DNA from: Dyella_B sp036746095
Lineage (GTDB): Bacteria > Pseudomonadota > Gammaproteobacteria > Xanthomonadales > Rhodanobacteraceae
Assembly: GCF_036746095.1 (NCBI RefSeq)
Contig: NZ_DAIOEU010000015.1
Coordinates: 1-64,000 of the forward strand
Length of the DNA: 64,000 nucleotides
Direction of reading: 5' to 3'
Shown here piece after piece: positions 50,764 to 59,314 of the stretch (position 1 is the stretch's first letter; each line of letters begins with the position of its first letter). The notes beneath the pieces are model-generated. The model ran no database searches. It was not told the origin of the DNA and worked only from the letters and a program-made list of their open reading frames with translations. A program made the translations under genes and the position numbers.

Positions 50764-51333
50764 GGTGATTATCTTCTCGGGTTGTGGAACAGGGGAAAGC
50801 GCTGCATGGACAGCGGATAACTCGCGGGGAGAGGCAGGGCCGTTGCCTTGCGAGTGCCGTGTTTGCCACGGGACAAGTGGCGTAGGTTACGTCATTTGCC
50901 CGGTTTTCGCGTTAACGGCTTTCTCACATGGGGCCTGGGGCAGGGGAGACAAGAGGATGCGGGGCGGTGCCGGTTTGCGTCACGCCCCTGTCCCGGTACC
51001 TGATGGCTGACCGGCCGGCCGAGATAAAAGCTGGCGCGCAGCATGGCCAGCGACTATTTCTGACCATGCCGCGGTGATGGTGCTGCAACCGCACGGCTAG
51101 GTCGAAGCCGTCAAAGGCACCTACGGCTACGTGTGCATCGTGGACCATCATGGATGTCCGCCTTCGATGCACCGCAGTTCTGGAATCCAAAGTTGCGTGG
51201 ACCCACCCGCCTCAAACTGCAGACTGCAGCGCTATGGAATGCAGCGGGCGCGAACGCTTGGCACTGGGCCGGAGGTTTGTGATGCCTTAAATCAGAGCAT
51301 CCCTAGTGCAGATATTGGCCATCCCATCGCCAT
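50764..51333. other. Intergenic region with a possible decayed coding remnant
   Basis: About 570 bases with no intact gene. From about 51148 one plus-strand frame reads like protein (FDAPQFWNPKLRGPTRL, ALWNAAGANAWHWAGGL, then stop) but has no start or upstream partner in frame. Just before it another frame reads GTYGYVCIVDHHG. This looks like a broken gene. Confidence 0.4.
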
Positions 51334-52083
51334 ATGTCCCTGGATAATCATCCGTCGTCGCCGGGTCAATTTGCCCGAGCCATTGCTGGGGAATTGCGCG
51401 TGTCTTCTTCTGAATACGCTGCTCGTCTTGCCAATCCCATTCGCTACAAAGGCATCATCTTCGACCTCGACGGAACCCTGGTCGACACTGTGCCCGATCT
51501 CGCCGTTGCCATAGACCGGACACTTGTTGATTTGGGGCATGCTCCGGCGGGAGAAATCCGCGTCAGAGACTGGTTGGGCAACGGAGCGAGCAAGCTTGTC
51601 GAGCGCGCGTTACGCTTTGCCGGAATGGATGCGATGCATGAGCACGAACGCGCGCTGGCGCTGTTCATGCAGCACTTCGGCGAAGAGTTCACCTCACGCT
51701 CCAGGCTTTTCCATGATGTGTTGGAAGCATTGCCAGCACTCGTTGCCCGAGGCTACCGTCTGGCCATTTGCTCCAACCGGCCCTCGCATTTAATAAAGCC
51801 TTTGCTCGATCATCTTCAGATCGGCAGTTTCTTTAGTGCGTGGGTAGGTGGCGACGATCTCCCTGTGAAAAAGCCGGATCCTATGCCGTTGTGGCACACC
51901 GCCAGGAAACTGGCGCTTGTTCCGAGGGATTGCTTGGTAGTTGGTGATTCCATCAACGATGTTGATGCCGCTAGGTCGGCCGGCATGGCTGTCGCGGCTG
52001 TGCACTATGGTTATAACTATGGCCAGGACATCAGGATGAGCAGCCCCGACTTTGTCATCAGTTCGATTCTCGAACTTACGTAG
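51334..52083 (+). CDS. gph: HAD-family phosphatase, Gph-like
   Basis: A 249-residue protein. HAD motif I FDLDGTLVDT at about 43-52, motif II SNRPS, motif III KKPDP, motif IV VVGDSINDVDAA. This is the phosphoglycolate phosphatase pattern. The N-terminus has about 35 extra residues compared with usual Gph; GTG at 51400 would give a shorter form. Substrate likely 2-phosphoglycolate or related. Confidence 0.8.
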   Translation: MSLDNHPSSPGQFARAIAGELRVSSSEYAARLANPIRYKGIIFDLDGTLVDTVPDLAVAIDRTLVDLGHAPAGEIRVRDWLGNGASKLVERALRFAGMDAMHEHERALALFMQHFGEEFTSRSRLFHDVLEALPALVARGYRLAICSNRPSHLIKPLLDHLQIGSFFSAWVGGDDLPVKKPDPMPLWHTARKLALVPRDCLVVGDSINDVDAARSAGMAVAAVHYGYNYGQDIRMSSPDFVISSILELT

Positions 52084-52128
52084 CGAGCGTGGCTGAAAAG
52101 GCCTGTGGCTTGCCTTGCAGGTAGAATC

Positions 52129-53115
52129 ATGGGCATGCACAGCATCAACTCCAACGACTGGCGCCTGTCCGTAGCGCCCATGATGGACTGGACAGACAGG
52201 CACTGTCGGTACTTCCACCGCCTGCTTTCTCCCAACGCCCGGCTGTATACCGAAATGGTCACCAGCGCGGCGCTGGTGCGCGGCAAGCAGTTACGGCTGC
52301 TTGAGCACAGCCAGCAGGAACATCCTGTGGCGTTGCAACTAGGTGGCAGCGATCCGCACGAGCTGGCGGAAGCCGCGCGCCATGGTGCGGACGCCGGTTA
52401 TGACGAAATCAATCTCAACGTGGGCTGCCCTTCCGATCGCGTGCAGTCCGGGCGCTTCGGAGCATGCCTGATGCGCGAGCCGGTGCTGGTGGGCGACTGC
52501 GTGACGGCGATGCGCGATGCCGTATCGGTGCCGGTGACGGTGAAATGCCGCATCGGCGTGGATGAGCAGGACGAGTACGCGGATCTGCAGCACTTCACCG
52601 AAACCATGCTGCAAGCCGGCGTGGAAGTGCTGGTGGTGCATGCGCGCAAGGCGTGGTTGCAAGGACTTTCGCCGAAGGAGAACCGGGAGATTCCGCCGCT
52701 GGATTACCAGCGCGTGTATCGACTGAAGCGCGAGTTCCCGCAGCTGGTGGTGGTGATCAATGGCGGCATCACTGCGGTGGATGCAGTGCGCGAGCATCTC
52801 GCGCACGTGGATGGGGTGATGCTGGGGCGCGCGGCGTATCACGATCCCTACGTGCTTGCCCGGGTCGAGCAAGCACTGTATGGCGTGCCGCTGCCCACGC
52901 GTGAAAGCGTGCTGCAACACATGCGGCCTTATGTGGAGGCGGAGCTGGCGCGGGGCACGGCGCTCAAGCACATCAGCCGCCACATCCTGGGGTTGTATCA
53001 GGGCGAGCCGGGCGCGCGTGGTTTCCGGCGCGTCTTGAGCGAAGGGGCGCATCGGGAAGGGGCGGGTTGGGCGCTGCTCGAGCAGGCGATGGCGCCGATG
53101 CTGGCGGCGGCATAA
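52129..53115 (+). CDS. dusA: tRNA-dihydrouridine synthase A
   Basis: A 328-residue FMN enzyme that reduces uridines in the D-loop of tRNA. Signatures: VAPMMDWTDRHCR at the N-terminus, NLNVGCPSDRVQ with catalytic Cys100, VKCRIGVD, VHARKAWLQGLSPKENR, and NGGI. ATG 52129 has AGG at 7 bases before it. Confidence 0.9.
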   Translation: MGMHSINSNDWRLSVAPMMDWTDRHCRYFHRLLSPNARLYTEMVTSAALVRGKQLRLLEHSQQEHPVALQLGGSDPHELAEAARHGADAGYDEINLNVGCPSDRVQSGRFGACLMREPVLVGDCVTAMRDAVSVPVTVKCRIGVDEQDEYADLQHFTETMLQAGVEVLVVHARKAWLQGLSPKENREIPPLDYQRVYRLKREFPQLVVVINGGITAVDAVREHLAHVDGVMLGRAAYHDPYVLARVEQALYGVPLPTRESVLQHMRPYVEAELARGTALKHISRHILGLYQGEPGARGFRRVLSEGAHREGAGWALLEQAMAPMLAAA

Positions 53116-53217
53116 AGGCGGCGGCGAGGTTCGTTCAGCCGTCCGGTCATTATTCAGCCCGGGTTGAGCAGTATGTCCCGTCGGCCGGACCCCTCCCGGC
53201 GCGCAACTTAAGGGAAT

Positions 53218-53535
53218 ATGGCTTTGAAGCAACTCGCTTGGATGGCTGCAGCCGGGCTGTTGATGGCCGGTTCGGCTGTCGCCCAGTCATCGCCACCACA
53301 AGGCGGCATGAGCCTGGATCAGGCCGTTACGCAAGTACAGCAACGGGTCGGCGGCAAGGTGTTGTCGGCCGAGCCGCGCCATATCGGGCGCCGGGTGGAG
53401 TACCGCATCAAGGTGCTTACGCCCGAAGGGCATGTGCGCGTCATCGCCGTGCCTGCTGATGCCACCCGCGTGCCGCCTGCGGCACAATCCCCCAAGAAGT
53501 CTCCCAACGGCGGGAGCAAGAAGGAGAAACACTGA
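53218..53535 (+). CDS. PepSY-domain periplasmic protein
   Basis: A 105-residue protein with signal peptide (cleavage after AVAQ, about 23). The mature part has the PepSY pattern MSLDQAVTQVQQRVGGKVLS, EYRIKVLTPEGHVRVIAV. The stop overlaps the next ATG (TGATG), tying it to the PhoPQ operon. PepSY proteins may restrain proteases or modulate the sensor in the periplasm. Confidence 0.8.
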   Translation: MALKQLAWMAAAGLLMAGSAVAQSSPPQGGMSLDQAVTQVQQRVGGKVLSAEPRHIGRRVEYRIKVLTPEGHVRVIAVPADATRVPPAAQSPKKSPNGGSKKEKH

Positions 53536-54221
53536 TGCGCATCCTCCTGGTCGAAGACGAAGCGCCGCTGCGCGAGACGCTGGCGGCTCGACTCAAACGA
53601 GACGGGTTTGCCGTGGATACCGCACAGGACGGCGAAGAGGGCATGTACCTGGGCCGCGAGGTGCCGTTCGATCTGGCGATCATCGACTTAGGGTTGCCCA
53701 AGATGTCGGGTATGGACCTGGTCAAGTCGCTGCGCGAAGCCGGCCAGCGCTATCCCATCCTGATTCTCACCGCACGCGGCAGTTGGCAGGACAAGGTGGA
53801 AGGCCTGAAGCATGGCGCCGACGATTACCTGGTCAAGCCGTTCCACGTCGAAGAGCTGCTGGCGCGCATCAATGCGCTGGTGCGCCGTGCCAGCGGCTGG
53901 TCCAAGCCGGTGCTGGCCTGTGGGCCGATCAAGCTGGACACCACCGCGCAGACGGTAATGGTGGAAGGCAAGCCGGTGGACCTCACCAGCTATGAATACA
54001 AGGTGCTCGAATACCTGATGCTGCACGCCGGCGAACTGGTGTCGAAGGCCGACCTCACCGAACACATCTATCAACAGGATTTCGATCGCGATTCGAATGT
54101 GCTTGAGGTTTTCATCGGCCGCCTGCGCAGGAAACTGGATCCGGAAGGGACGTTGAAGCCGATCGAGACGGTGCGTGGACGCGGGTATCGCTTTGCCATT
54201 CCTCGCAGCGAAGACGAATGA
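53535..54221 (+). CDS. phoP: OmpR-family response regulator PhoP-like
   Basis: A 228-residue protein. Receiver with E7-D8, phosphoacceptor Asp51 (IIDLGLP), Lys about 101 (LVKPFHVEE). Winged helix output domain (SYEYKVLEYLMLHAGELVSK, VLEVFIGRLRRKL, TVRGRGYRFA). It overlaps the PepSY gene and the kinase gene, so it is part of one operon. Confidence 0.9.
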   Translation: MRILLVEDEAPLRETLAARLKRDGFAVDTAQDGEEGMYLGREVPFDLAIIDLGLPKMSGMDLVKSLREAGQRYPILILTARGSWQDKVEGLKHGADDYLVKPFHVEELLARINALVRRASGWSKPVLACGPIKLDTTAQTVMVEGKPVDLTSYEYKVLEYLMLHAGELVSKADLTEHIYQQDFDRDSNVLEVFIGRLRRKLDPEGTLKPIETVRGRGYRFAIPRSEDE

Positions 54222-55620
54222 TGCAGCCGAGCGCCGCCCGTTCTCGCTGGCGGCGCGAGCGGCGCTTACCACCGGCCTCGTGCTGGCTGCCTTCCTGGGC
54301 GCCGTCGGCTGGACCTTGTCGCGCACCTACGCCGCCAGCGAACTCAACAAGCTGCAGGCCCGCCTGCACGATTATGTAATCACCTACATCGCCGGCACCG
54401 ATCCGCGGCGCGATGGCACGCCATTGATGCCCGATACGCCGCCGGACCCGATGTTCTCCCGCCCTGGCTCCGGCCTGTATGCCGTGGTGATGGGCGATCA
54501 CGGCTTCCATTGGGAATCGTCATCCGCCTTGCAGCGCGATTTCAGTTTTCTGCATCCGTTGCAACCGGGGCAGCAGCAATTCATCGGCCCGGTGGATACG
54601 GAACTCGGGCGGCTTTACTACTACAGCTTCGGCGTAGCGCTGGATGTGCCGGTTGCAGCCGGCGCACCGGAGCGTCCACCGGTGCATCTCACCTTTACGG
54701 TGGCGCAAACCGAAGCCGAACTGGAAAGCAACACCACCGTCTACCGGCGCAGCCTGGTCGGCTGGCTGGCCACGCTGGGGGTGATGTTGATCGTGCTGCA
54801 GCTGTTGCTGCTGCGCTGGAGCCTTACGCCGTTGCGCAAGGTCGCCAGCGACATGAGCCGGGTCGAGCGCGGGCAGAGCGATCATCTGGACAGCCAATAT
54901 CCGGCCGAACTCACCGGCCTTACCGGGCGCATCAATGCGTTCATCGATAGCGAGCGCGAGCAGCGTACGCGCTATCGCAACACGCTGGCCGACCTGGCGC
55001 ATAGCTTGAAGACGCCACTGGCGGTCATTCGCTCGCAGGTGGAAGCCAGTGAATTGCCACCCACCGTGCGCGCACCGGTGCTGGACCAGGTGCGCCGCAT
55101 GGACGAACTGGTCGCCTACCAGCTGGCACGTGCAGCGACGACCGGACGCCAGACGTTTGCAGCTGCCGCGGTGCCGATTGCAGGCCGTGCCGAAGACCTG
55201 GTGCAAAGCCTGGAAAAGGTCTATGCCGCCAAGAACGTGCTGTGCGAATTCGACATCGAGGACGGCGCGGCCTTCTATGGCGAGCAGGGCGACCTGCTGG
55301 AGCTGATGGGCAATCTGCTGGAGAACGCCTTCAAATGGGCCGGCCACCACGTATTGCTGGTGGTGAAGACGCAACGCCAGCCGGGGCGCCCGCGGCCGGG
55401 CCTGTTGCTCAGCGTGGAAGACGATGGCCCCGGTATCGAAGAGGACATGCTCGAGAAGATCCTGCAACGCGGCGTGCGCGGCGATGAGCGCGTCAAAGGC
55501 CATGGCATTGGCCTGTCCATCGTGCAGGACATCGTGCGTGCCTACAACGGCGAGCTGACGGTGGATCGTTCGCCGGAATTCGGCGGCGCGCGCTTCAGCG
55601 TGGCGCTGCCGCCGACTTGA
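54175..55620 (+). CDS. phoQ: PhoQ-like sensor histidine kinase
   Basis: A 481-residue protein. Two membrane segments (about 30-48 and 194-214) enclose a periplasmic domain with an acidic/proline-rich stretch; the H box is LAHSLKTPLAVI with His276, the N box NLLENAFKWA, G1 EDDGPGI, G2 GHGIGLSIV. The GTG at 54175 would overlap phoP by 47 bases; no ATG lies in frame near the phoP stop, so the true start is unsure. Confidence 0.85.
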   Translation: MDAGIALPFLAAKTNDAAERRPFSLAARAALTTGLVLAAFLGAVGWTLSRTYAASELNKLQARLHDYVITYIAGTDPRRDGTPLMPDTPPDPMFSRPGSGLYAVVMGDHGFHWESSSALQRDFSFLHPLQPGQQQFIGPVDTELGRLYYYSFGVALDVPVAAGAPERPPVHLTFTVAQTEAELESNTTVYRRSLVGWLATLGVMLIVLQLLLLRWSLTPLRKVASDMSRVERGQSDHLDSQYPAELTGLTGRINAFIDSEREQRTRYRNTLADLAHSLKTPLAVIRSQVEASELPPTVRAPVLDQVRRMDELVAYQLARAATTGRQTFAAAAVPIAGRAEDLVQSLEKVYAAKNVLCEFDIEDGAAFYGEQGDLLELMGNLLENAFKWAGHHVLLVVKTQRQPGRPRPGLLLSVEDDGPGIEEDMLEKILQRGVRGDERVKGHGIGLSIVQDIVRAYNGELTVDRSPEFGGARFSVALPPT

Positions 55621-55647
55621 TTCGCCGGATGGTTTGCGCGGAGGCGC

Positions 55648-56022
55648 TTACTGGATCGAACCGGGCAGCAGCGACTGCCAGCTGAGCCCGGAAGAGCTGC
55701 GCGAGGAGCCATCGGGCGAGGATTCGCCGTTGCTCAAGCGCGTGGGGCTCTCGTCCATGTTGCTGCTGGAATTATTGGAGTGGCTGTTGGACGACGATGA
55801 AGAGGACGAACCTCCGCTGCGGGGCACGTTCAGTGCATCCCCGCGCGAGGAGGAAGCAGACGACGCATCGTGGCTGCTGCCATGCTCGCTGCTGCCGCTG
55901 TGTGCCGTGCAGCCGGAACTTCCGCCCATGCCGCCGCCAGCCGCAGCACCGCCCGAGGCCGCCGCGTTGGCGGCAGCTGCGAGACCGAGCAAGCAGACGA
56001 GCAGCAATGAAGTGGCGCGCAT
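55648..56022 (-). CDS. Ser-rich secreted small protein
   Basis: A 124-residue protein: signal peptide (1-20, LLLVCLLGLAAAANA), then Gly/Ala, then a long Ser-rich region (SSSSSSSNSHSNNSSS) ending in LLPGSIQ. Low complexity, so homology is hard to see. Start at 56022. Convergent with phoQ. May be an envelope or matrix protein. Confidence 0.55.
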   Translation of the reverse strand: MRATSLLLVCLLGLAAAANAAASGGAAAGGGMGGSSGCTAHSGSSEHGSSHDASSASSSRGDALNVPRSGGSSSSSSSNSHSNNSSSNMDESPTRLSNGESSPDGSSRSSSGLSWQSLLPGSIQ

Positions 56023-56196
56023 GGCGATCAAAGCCCCCAAGGCATTAAGCCTAGCCGCCCGATGGTCCCAGAAACCCTCGCAGGATGCCAGTGCCCTTTC
56101 CGTTGTGGCCGGTGGCTTAGAATTTATGCATGCGCTATCGCCTTCTTTCCTTCTTGCGGCCTTGCCCGGTCGCCTTCTTCCTGGATCACTAAGACC

Positions 56197-57165
56197 ATGC
56201 AGCCGCACCAGCTCCTGGCCGTCCTGGCTTCCGGGGAGGCGCTTTCCGGCTCGCGCCTGGCTGCCGAGGCAGGTATCACGCGTGCCGCCATCTGGAAGCA
56301 GATCGAGGCATTGCGCCAACGAGGCGTGCCGATCGAATCGGCGGGCGCTGCCGGTTATCGGTTGCCGTGGCCGATCCAGATGCTGGACGAACAGGCCATC
56401 CGCGCAGCGTTGCCGGTGGCGGTAGCACGCCGGCTCGGGGCCTTGGAGATCCATTGGGAGATCGACTCCACCTCCAGCGAGTTGCAACGGCGTGGCGGAG
56501 CTGCCGATTTCAGCGTGGTGATGGCCGAGACCCAGACGGCTGGCCGTGGTCGGCGCGGCCGCAGCTGGCTCTCGCCGCCCGGCATGAATATCTACCTGTC
56601 CTGCCTCAAGCGTTTCGACGCGGGTTTTGCGGCGCTCTCGGGGCTGTCGCTGGCTACCGGCGTGATCGTGCTGCGCGCCTTGCAAGCGCTCGGCATCGAC
56701 GGTGCGCGCCTGAAGTGGCCCAACGACGTGCTGGCCGATAGCGGCAAGCTGGCCGGCATCCTGGTCGAGCTGAGCGGCGAATATCAGGGGCCGTGCGCAG
56801 CGGTGGTTGGTATCGGCCTCAACGTGCGACTGACCGATGCCCTGCGCGAGCAAGCCGGGCAACCCATCTGTGATCTGGCTGCGCTGGCTCAGGGCGAGCC
56901 GCCCGATCGCAATCGTGTGGCCATCGCATTGATCACCAGCCTGGTGGAGGGCCTGGCGCAATTCGAACGCGAAGGCTTTGCTGCGTTTGTCGACGAATAC
57001 GCCCAATACGATGCCTTGCGCGGCGTTCCGCTGCGAGTGAGTAGCGCCTCGGGCGAGCTCGACGGCGTGGGCGCCGGCATCGATGCGCGCGGCGCCTTGC
57101 AATTGCAAACGGCAGCCGGCCTGTGCGGCATCGATAGCGCGGACGTCACGGTGCGTCGCGCATGA
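56197..57165 (+). CDS. birA: Biotin ligase/biotin operon repressor BirA
   Basis: A 322-residue protein. N-terminal winged helix (SRLAAEAGITRAAIWKQIEA) for repression, central ligase domain with the biotinyl-AMP loop GRGRRGR at about 116-122, RLKWPNDV, and a C-terminal SH3-like domain. It attaches biotin to carrier proteins. The stop overlaps coaX by 4 bases (ATGA). Confidence 0.9.
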   Translation: MQPHQLLAVLASGEALSGSRLAAEAGITRAAIWKQIEALRQRGVPIESAGAAGYRLPWPIQMLDEQAIRAALPVAVARRLGALEIHWEIDSTSSELQRRGGAADFSVVMAETQTAGRGRRGRSWLSPPGMNIYLSCLKRFDAGFAALSGLSLATGVIVLRALQALGIDGARLKWPNDVLADSGKLAGILVELSGEYQGPCAAVVGIGLNVRLTDALREQAGQPICDLAALAQGEPPDRNRVAIALITSLVEGLAQFEREGFAAFVDEYAQYDALRGVPLRVSSASGELDGVGAGIDARGALQLQTAAGLCGIDSADVTVRRA

Positions 57166-57917
57166 GGCTGCTGCTTGATCTTGGCAATACGCGCCTGAAA
57201 TGGGCATTGGTCAGTGCCGGCCACTGGCTCGCGCGCGGTGCTGTGGCATGGGAGGAAAATGTTCCTGCTGCCTTGGCACAAGCATGGCGTGAACAATCAA
57301 AACCACAGCGAGTGCTCGGCGCGTCGGTGGTGGATGCTGTGCGGGAAGCGCAAATCGAACGCATCAGCGCAGACGTTTTTGCACAATCGGTGGAATGGGT
57401 GCGTACACCAGCCGAAGCATGCGGCGTGCGGATCGCCTATGCCGAACCGCAACGCCTGGGGGTCGACCGCTTTCTCGCCATGGCGGCGGCGCATGCAGCC
57501 GGAGCATCGCCCTGTGTGCTGGCCGGTATCGGCACTGCGCTGACGCTCGATGCGCTGACGGCGGATGGTCGTCATCTCGGCGGCCTGATCGCGCCGGGGC
57601 CATTGCTGATGCAGCAATCGTTGTTCGGCGCCACGGCGCGCATCAAGCCCTATCGTCCCGGTGCCATTCGCGATATCGCCGACAACACCGCCGACGCGGT
57701 GGTCTCTGGCTGCTGGCAGGCGGTTGCCGCCCTCGTTGAACGCTTCGCGGCCCATGTCGCCAGGCAATCGAGCGCCACGCCACGCCTGCTGCTGGACGGA
57801 GGCGACGCCCAGGACTTGCTGCCGCTGCTGGGCATTCCCGCCGAGCTGGCTCCCGATAGCGTGTTGCGCGGCCTCAATGTGTACGCGGCCGCACATCCAC
57901 CGCAATCATCTCCCTAA
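57162..57917 (+). CDS. coaX: Type III pantothenate kinase
   Basis: A 251-residue protein. Phosphate-binding motif LLDLGNTRLKWA at the start, GVDRFLAMAAAH and GTALTLDAL in the middle. It phosphorylates pantothenate as the first step to CoA. Overlap with birA (ATGA) and a spacing of 30 bases to the SPOR gene point to one operon. Confidence 0.9.
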   Translation: MRLLLDLGNTRLKWALVSAGHWLARGAVAWEENVPAALAQAWREQSKPQRVLGASVVDAVREAQIERISADVFAQSVEWVRTPAEACGVRIAYAEPQRLGVDRFLAMAAAHAAGASPCVLAGIGTALTLDALTADGRHLGGLIAPGPLLMQQSLFGATARIKPYRPGAIRDIADNTADAVVSGCWQAVAALVERFAAHVARQSSATPRLLLDGGDAQDLLPLLGIPAELAPDSVLRGLNVYAAAHPPQSSP

Positions 57918-57947
57918 AATCGCCCATCCAAGGGGGGGACTTGTTCG

Positions 57948-58670
57948 ATGCTGCTGCGCCTGCTGTTCGTTCTGCTGATCGCCCTGAATATTGCTGTCGG
58001 CGCATGGCTGCTGTTGGGCCAGAACGACACGCATGCCAGCTTCGCCACCGATCCGGGTGTGCCCAAGCTGCATCTGCTTTCCGAATTGCCACCGCCCGCC
58101 AGCACCGTGGCACATGCAGCTTCCGTGGCGCCGCCGGCCACGGCTGCCGCGTCCACTCCCGCACCTGCCAGCACCAATGCCGCGGCTGCTGCCGCCCCCA
58201 ACGCCAACACGCTCAGTTATCAATGCATGGCATTGGGGCCGTTTGCAACGCAGGAAGACCTGCGCATCGCCCGCAACGCGCTCAGTTCGGAAGCACAGCG
58301 CATGCGCGCGCGCCAGGAGCAGACTACCCAGGCACGCGGCTGGTGGGTGCATCTTCCGCCCAGTCCGAATCATGCGGCAGCATTGGCGCAGGCGCGCCAA
58401 CTGGGGGCGCGCAATATCCAGGATTATTTCGTCGTGAGTGCAGGCGACAACCAGAACACCGTTTCGCTGGGTCTGTTCAAAGACCCCGCCAACGCACGCA
58501 AGCGGCGCGAGGAAATCGTCGCCGCCGGCTTCCCGGCCCAGATGACCGAACGCACCGAAACCGTGCCCGAATATTGGCTGGACCTGATTCCATCCGACAG
58601 CAAGCACTTCGATTGGCGCAGTCGGATCCACGACCCGGCCATCGGGTCGCACAGCACCGGCTGTTTTTGA
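57948..58670 (+). CDS. SPOR-domain membrane protein
   Basis: A 240-residue protein with an N-terminal anchor (about 3-20), an Ala/Pro-rich linker and a SPOR domain (MALGPFATQEDLRIARNAL, VSAGDNQNTVSLGLFKDPAN). SPOR domains bind denuded glycan strands at the septum. The site AAGGGGGG lies upstream of ATG 57948. Acts likely in cell division. Confidence 0.8.
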   Translation: MLLRLLFVLLIALNIAVGAWLLLGQNDTHASFATDPGVPKLHLLSELPPPASTVAHAASVAPPATAAASTPAPASTNAAAAAAPNANTLSYQCMALGPFATQEDLRIARNALSSEAQRMRARQEQTTQARGWWVHLPPSPNHAAALAQARQLGARNIQDYFVVSAGDNQNTVSLGLFKDPANARKRREEIVAAGFPAQMTERTETVPEYWLDLIPSDSKHFDWRSRIHDPAIGSHSTGCF

Positions 58671-58700
58671 AGCTGAGCCTGCTAGAATGTGCGGCCCAGT

Positions 58701-58776
58701 GCCGGCATAGCTCAGTTGGTAGAGCAACCGCCTTGTAAGCGGTAGGTCGTCTGTTCGAGTCAGACTGTCGGCACCA
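58701..58776 (+). tRNA. tRNA-Thr (anticodon TGT)
   Basis: 76 bases, acceptor GCCGGCA pairs with TGTCGGC, D-arm GCTCAGTTGGTAGAGC, anticodon loop CTTGTAA inside stem CCGCC/GGCGG-type pairing, T-loop GTTCGAGTC and encoded CCA. Like the Thr(UGU) tRNA of other gammaproteobacteria. Confidence 0.95.
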
Positions 58777-58786
58777 ATTGCTTATG

Positions 58787-59080
58787 TCACGCATGAGCAA
58801 TCGGATGCGCGGAAAACTGCATGCCGATGGCGTGGCAGACCTTCAGAACGGTATCAATACGCGGGTTTGCCCCTGGGCGAAGCGCTTTATAGAGGCTCTC
58901 GCGGCCGAGCCCTGTTTCCTCCGCAATATGCGCCATGCCCCGTGCTTTCGCGACATGCCCAATCGCGCGAAGCAGTTCATTCGTATCACCGTCGGCCAGT
59001 ACCTGTGTGAGATAAGCCGCAGTGGCCTCATTGCTGTCGAGCAGCTTGGAAGGATCGAAAGCGAGCAGCTTCTTTTTCAT
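58787..59080 (-). CDS. Addiction-module antidote protein (HI1420-type)
   Basis: A 97-residue protein with helix-turn-helix (AHIAEETGLGRESLYKALRP) and the N-terminal FDPSKLLDSNEATAAYLTQV of the TIGR02684 antidote group. These are antitoxins of type II pairs in which the toxin gene is upstream and overlaps. Here the upstream frame is a truncated toxin (59077-59172), so it is an orphan antitoxin. It may still bind its operator. Confidence 0.85.
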   Translation of the reverse strand: MKKKLLAFDPSKLLDSNEATAAYLTQVLADGDTNELLRAIGHVAKARGMAHIAEETGLGRESLYKALRPGANPRIDTVLKVCHAIGMQFSAHPIAHA

Positions 59081-59172
59081 GTGTGGTGCTCCTGGACAGC
59101 GCGTGCCTGGGCGTCCTGCAGTTTTTTATGCCAGCGCGCAAATTCTTCCGTCTGCCTGATGATGGACTTCAT
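59077..59172 (-). pseudogene. Truncated RelE/HigB-like (HI1419-type) toxin remnant
   Basis: A 31-codon frame overlapping the antitoxin start (ATGA). It reads MKSIIRQTEEFARWHKKLQD and a few residues more, the typical N-terminus of phage-derived Gp49-like/RelE toxins of about 100 residues. It stops after about 31 residues. The missing 70 residues include the catalytic part, so no toxin activity is expected. Confidence 0.7.
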
Positions 59173-59177
59173 GGCAG

Positions 59178-59197
59178 TTGTATCCAAAAAGATACAA
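59178..59197. promoter_or_regulatory. Palindromic operator of the toxin-antitoxin locus
   Basis: TTGTATC, spacer CAAAAA, GATACAA: a perfect 7-bp inverted repeat 6 bases upstream of the toxin remnant's start, where antitoxins of this class bind. Confidence 0.65.
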
Positions 59198-59314
59198 TAA
59201 AAAATCACTTGGCAGGGTTGCCCGGCAATGCCGGGTCAGCTATTCGGGCCGTAAGCCTGTGGCGCTTTGACCCGCTACACTTGCATCCCACTAAAAATGC
59301 ACGAGCAAAGTGGC

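Noticed and set aside
55648..57207. 519-codon minus-strand frame opposite birA
   Set aside because: Only its last 124 codons (from 56022) look like a real secreted protein; the rest is the shadow of birA.
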